The position numbers and the translations under genes were made by a program. The notes under the pieces were generated by a model, which was given only the letters and a program-made list of their open reading frames with translations, was not told the DNA's origin and did not search any database. A stretch of DNA of 64,000 nt, from assembly GCF_964204645.1 (NCBI RefSeq), contig NC_134030.1:9856278-9920277 (forward strand), written 5' to 3'. Shown one piece after another: positions 62,001 through 64,000 of the stretch (position 1 is its first letter; the number at the start of each line of letters is the position of its first letter). This DNA is from Tubulanus polymorphus (taxonomy: Eukaryota > Nemertea > Palaeonemertea > Tubulaniformes > Tubulanidae).

Positions 62001-63892
62001 ACGTAATTAACCAATGACTCCATTGCAAATATAGAAAATGGTGCAACATATTCATTATGCCTTATGCGGACATTCGGCATAAGAATCTAAGCAGGCCGGA
62101 GTATATATGACGTATAAATGTAAAATGTGAATTTCATTGATACCGAATGATCCTGATTCGGCCGCCGGTTGGCTGGATCATGTACATCGGTACTTAGTAC
62201 CGGTAATCGCACATTGGTACCGCCGCGGATAACTATGATTGTCATTTTTTCAATGCAGGTCCGTCAAGTGGAGTACAAAGACAAAATGGACGATGAATGG
62301 GAACTCTTTCAAAAGGCTATGAAAGAAGAAAAATTAGTAAGTTTCGCCTTTCGGTCTTCATCGTGAAGAATCTAATCAATTTCGAGTCTAACTGCTTTCC
62401 TACCTTATTCAGTGTCTATGATGGTTGATTATTAGTAGATACGTATGAGTACTTTGTACCAAAACATAGCAGTAATGATTCACCAGAAACTATGGACGAA
62501 TCCCTTTACTGATAAAAGTCTTTACAGTTCAACGCATCATTCAGGCTGTCAAGCCCAAGTGCCTAACTGAGATATAAAGTCGTGATTGATTGCCAATAAA
62601 ATCCATCTCGCGATGTCTTGCATTTTACAGTAAACCTCGGACAAACTGGGACTGACAAAATTGGTCCGAGGTGAGGAAAGTTCGAGTTAAAGCTATAAAA
62701 AATAAGTTAGGAAATCACAAAATTGATTTGGTTTTTGTCCGAGTTAGTCGAAAGTTGGGGTTGGGCATGTAAGGCGAGATTTACTGTACGATGTATTAAC
62801 TTATTGATGATTTCTATTCCCACGTGGTACCATTTGTTGCGATATCGATTTGCTTTTTATTTCGCTGTCCGTTATTACGTAGGTGTCCGAGGCTATAATC
62901 GAGGATGAGGAGGAACACATTACTGAGGAGAGAAACATCGAGGAAATCGACGATCAAATGTAAGTACCCGGTACATTGAATCGATTGCAAATTGATGGAT
63001 CTGATTTTTGCCTCGGTATGGTAAACTTTCTCCGAAGAGTTTTCAGGAACTCTCAGCAGGGATTCGAACCTGATGTCGTCGATCGACTCGGGCCACGGCA
63101 CGAAACCCCATCAACACAATACCGGATGCGCAGTTTTACCGATGATGCAAATTTCACAGATTTCTCAATCGTTAATGTTTGGTATTGTAAAAATACCATA
63201 GTCGTAATACTGCTTTAATTTGTCACTATGCCAGCTATCCTCCGTGTTAACTTATACTTTTGGTGGACGTTGCTTCAAATCTATTGCTTCATCTCTGTGG
63301 ATTCTCATTAGATTCAGAGATTCGAAAAATTGACGATTTGAACACATTTAAACACAGTCTGAAACACCTGGGCCCAGTTTCACGAAAAAAGTGTACGCCT
63401 AAAACGGTTAAGTTTGATTTGTTGTCCTCATTGAAAAAATGAAGTAGACCAATAGCAATTACGCACAAATTTTGGGTTTAAACTTTTTTGTGAAACGGGG
63501 CCTGCTTTTCTGCAAAGCGTATGGACTGTAGATGCAGCTTTCACTAATTTTAAAGTGCTGGTTGACATTTTTTTAAATAAAATAGGTAGGCGCTCTACAA
63601 ATTTTCAGATTATTATTATGATTACTATGAACTGAGCCAAGATGATTAAATCAGTGGAACAAGTGAAATTATTTTTTTTGCATATTTTACTCGAGCTAAA
63701 ATAAAATACAATCTTGAAATTTGTTGCAGGCGTCGGTGGTCGAAAGTGCACGCTTTGGCCCAGAAGAAAGAGCAAATAATGCAGGAACATAATCTAAATT
63801 CGGCGAAGGGATCGGAAAGTGATAGTGACATTGATGAACAGGCGTTCGATGAATTTCTCGACTGGCGGTCGAAGTCCGCGTGGAAATCGTAG
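59098..63892 (+). CDS. ZNF830: ZNF830 (CCDC16), copy 2, eight exons
   Basis: Exons shifted by 10,286 bp from copy 1: 59098-59222, 59511-59610, 60436-60569, 61261-61391, 61599-61732, 62259-62336, 62883-62959, 63730-63892. The predicted protein reads the same as copy 1 (313 residues, zinc finger C51/C54/H67/H73, ALPEGFFDNP, acidic C-terminus). The differences I noticed fall in introns or just at the exon 5 acceptor (TATTGTAG versus TATTATAG), which stays a valid AG. Upstream sequence is copied too, back past the LINE, so both copies should have the same proximal promoter. If the duplication is real, the animal has two equal ZNF830 genes. Confidence 0.9.
59976..60201 (-). repeat. tRNA-derived SINE, second copy
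   Basis: Duplicate of 49690-49915 inside ZNF830 copy 2. Confidence 0.6.
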
Positions 63893-64000
63893 CACACGGA
63901 ATATTATGTTAACTGCCGAACAGTGTTGCTAAAAGACTTACGAAATGAGAATTTAAATAATATGCTAGCTGAATTCAGAATAATACTAGACGATTTACAC
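63893..64000. other. ZNF830 copy 2 3' flank, duplication runs off the window
   Basis: Still matches copy 1 (53607-53714) at the last base, so the right edge of the second unit is not reached. Confidence 0.8.

Overview
This is eukaryotic, intron-bearing animal DNA. Genes are split by short GT-AG introns, and mobile elements are dense: LINEs, SINE-like and MITE-like repeats, a Merlin DNA transposon, an LTR element and Penelope-like remnants. A DEG/ENaC channel, divergent intronless peptide-type GPCRs, HSPA13, ZNF830 and a carbohydrate sulfotransferase fit an invertebrate bilaterian. A lophotrochozoan (annelid, mollusc, brachiopod or relative) is my best guess, but it is an inference. Exon models below come from reading splice sites and phases by eye; no alignment was run.

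Layout. 0.2-4.3 kb: two divergent class A GPCRs on opposite strands with AT-rich DNA and a foldback element between them. 7.3-14.3 kb: a nine-exon DEG/ENaC channel with a very large extra extracellular segment, followed by a 1.9-kb 50-bp satellite that may lie in its 3' UTR. 16.3-24.5 kb: repeat land, with short tandem repeats, a LINE fragment, and a Merlin transposase pseudogene split by a 4.0-kb non-autonomous LTR element whose 4-bp target duplication is still visible. 24.7-29.7 kb: a three-exon carbohydrate sulfotransferase (minus strand) whose 4-kb intron holds LINE and Penelope (GIY-YIG) debris. 29.9-30.25 kb: a (GGTT)n microsatellite. 30.3-33.3 kb: mostly unassigned DNA, a CpG palindrome, a SINE-like and a MITE-like repeat.

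34.1-35.8 kb (minus): a 56-codon microprotein gene that looks like mitoregulin (MTLN), then a third GPCR paralogous to the one at 3.4 kb. 36.4-38.3 kb: an inverted-repeat-bounded element containing a degenerate telomere-like array and a poly-C-bearing tandem repeat. 39.2-43.3 kb: a complete five-exon HSPA13. 45.3-48.7 kb: a head-to-head pair of hammerhead-ribozyme-like repeats, one arm of which is interrupted by a minus-strand CR1/L2-like LINE. 48.8-53.6 kb: a complete eight-exon ZNF830. 54.7-55.5 kb: the first two exons of an unrecognised proline-rich gene.

From 55.74 kb to the window end, the LINE-plus-ZNF830 block repeats at an offset of 10,286-10,291 bp with only a handful of differences. 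This is either a very recent tandem duplication with its junction in a (TCA)n tract, or an assembly duplication. The genes look functionally independent: sensory or peptide signalling (GPCRs, DEG/ENaC), ER chaperone ATPase (HSPA13), Golgi sulfation, mitochondrial membrane microprotein, and spliceosome-associated zinc finger.
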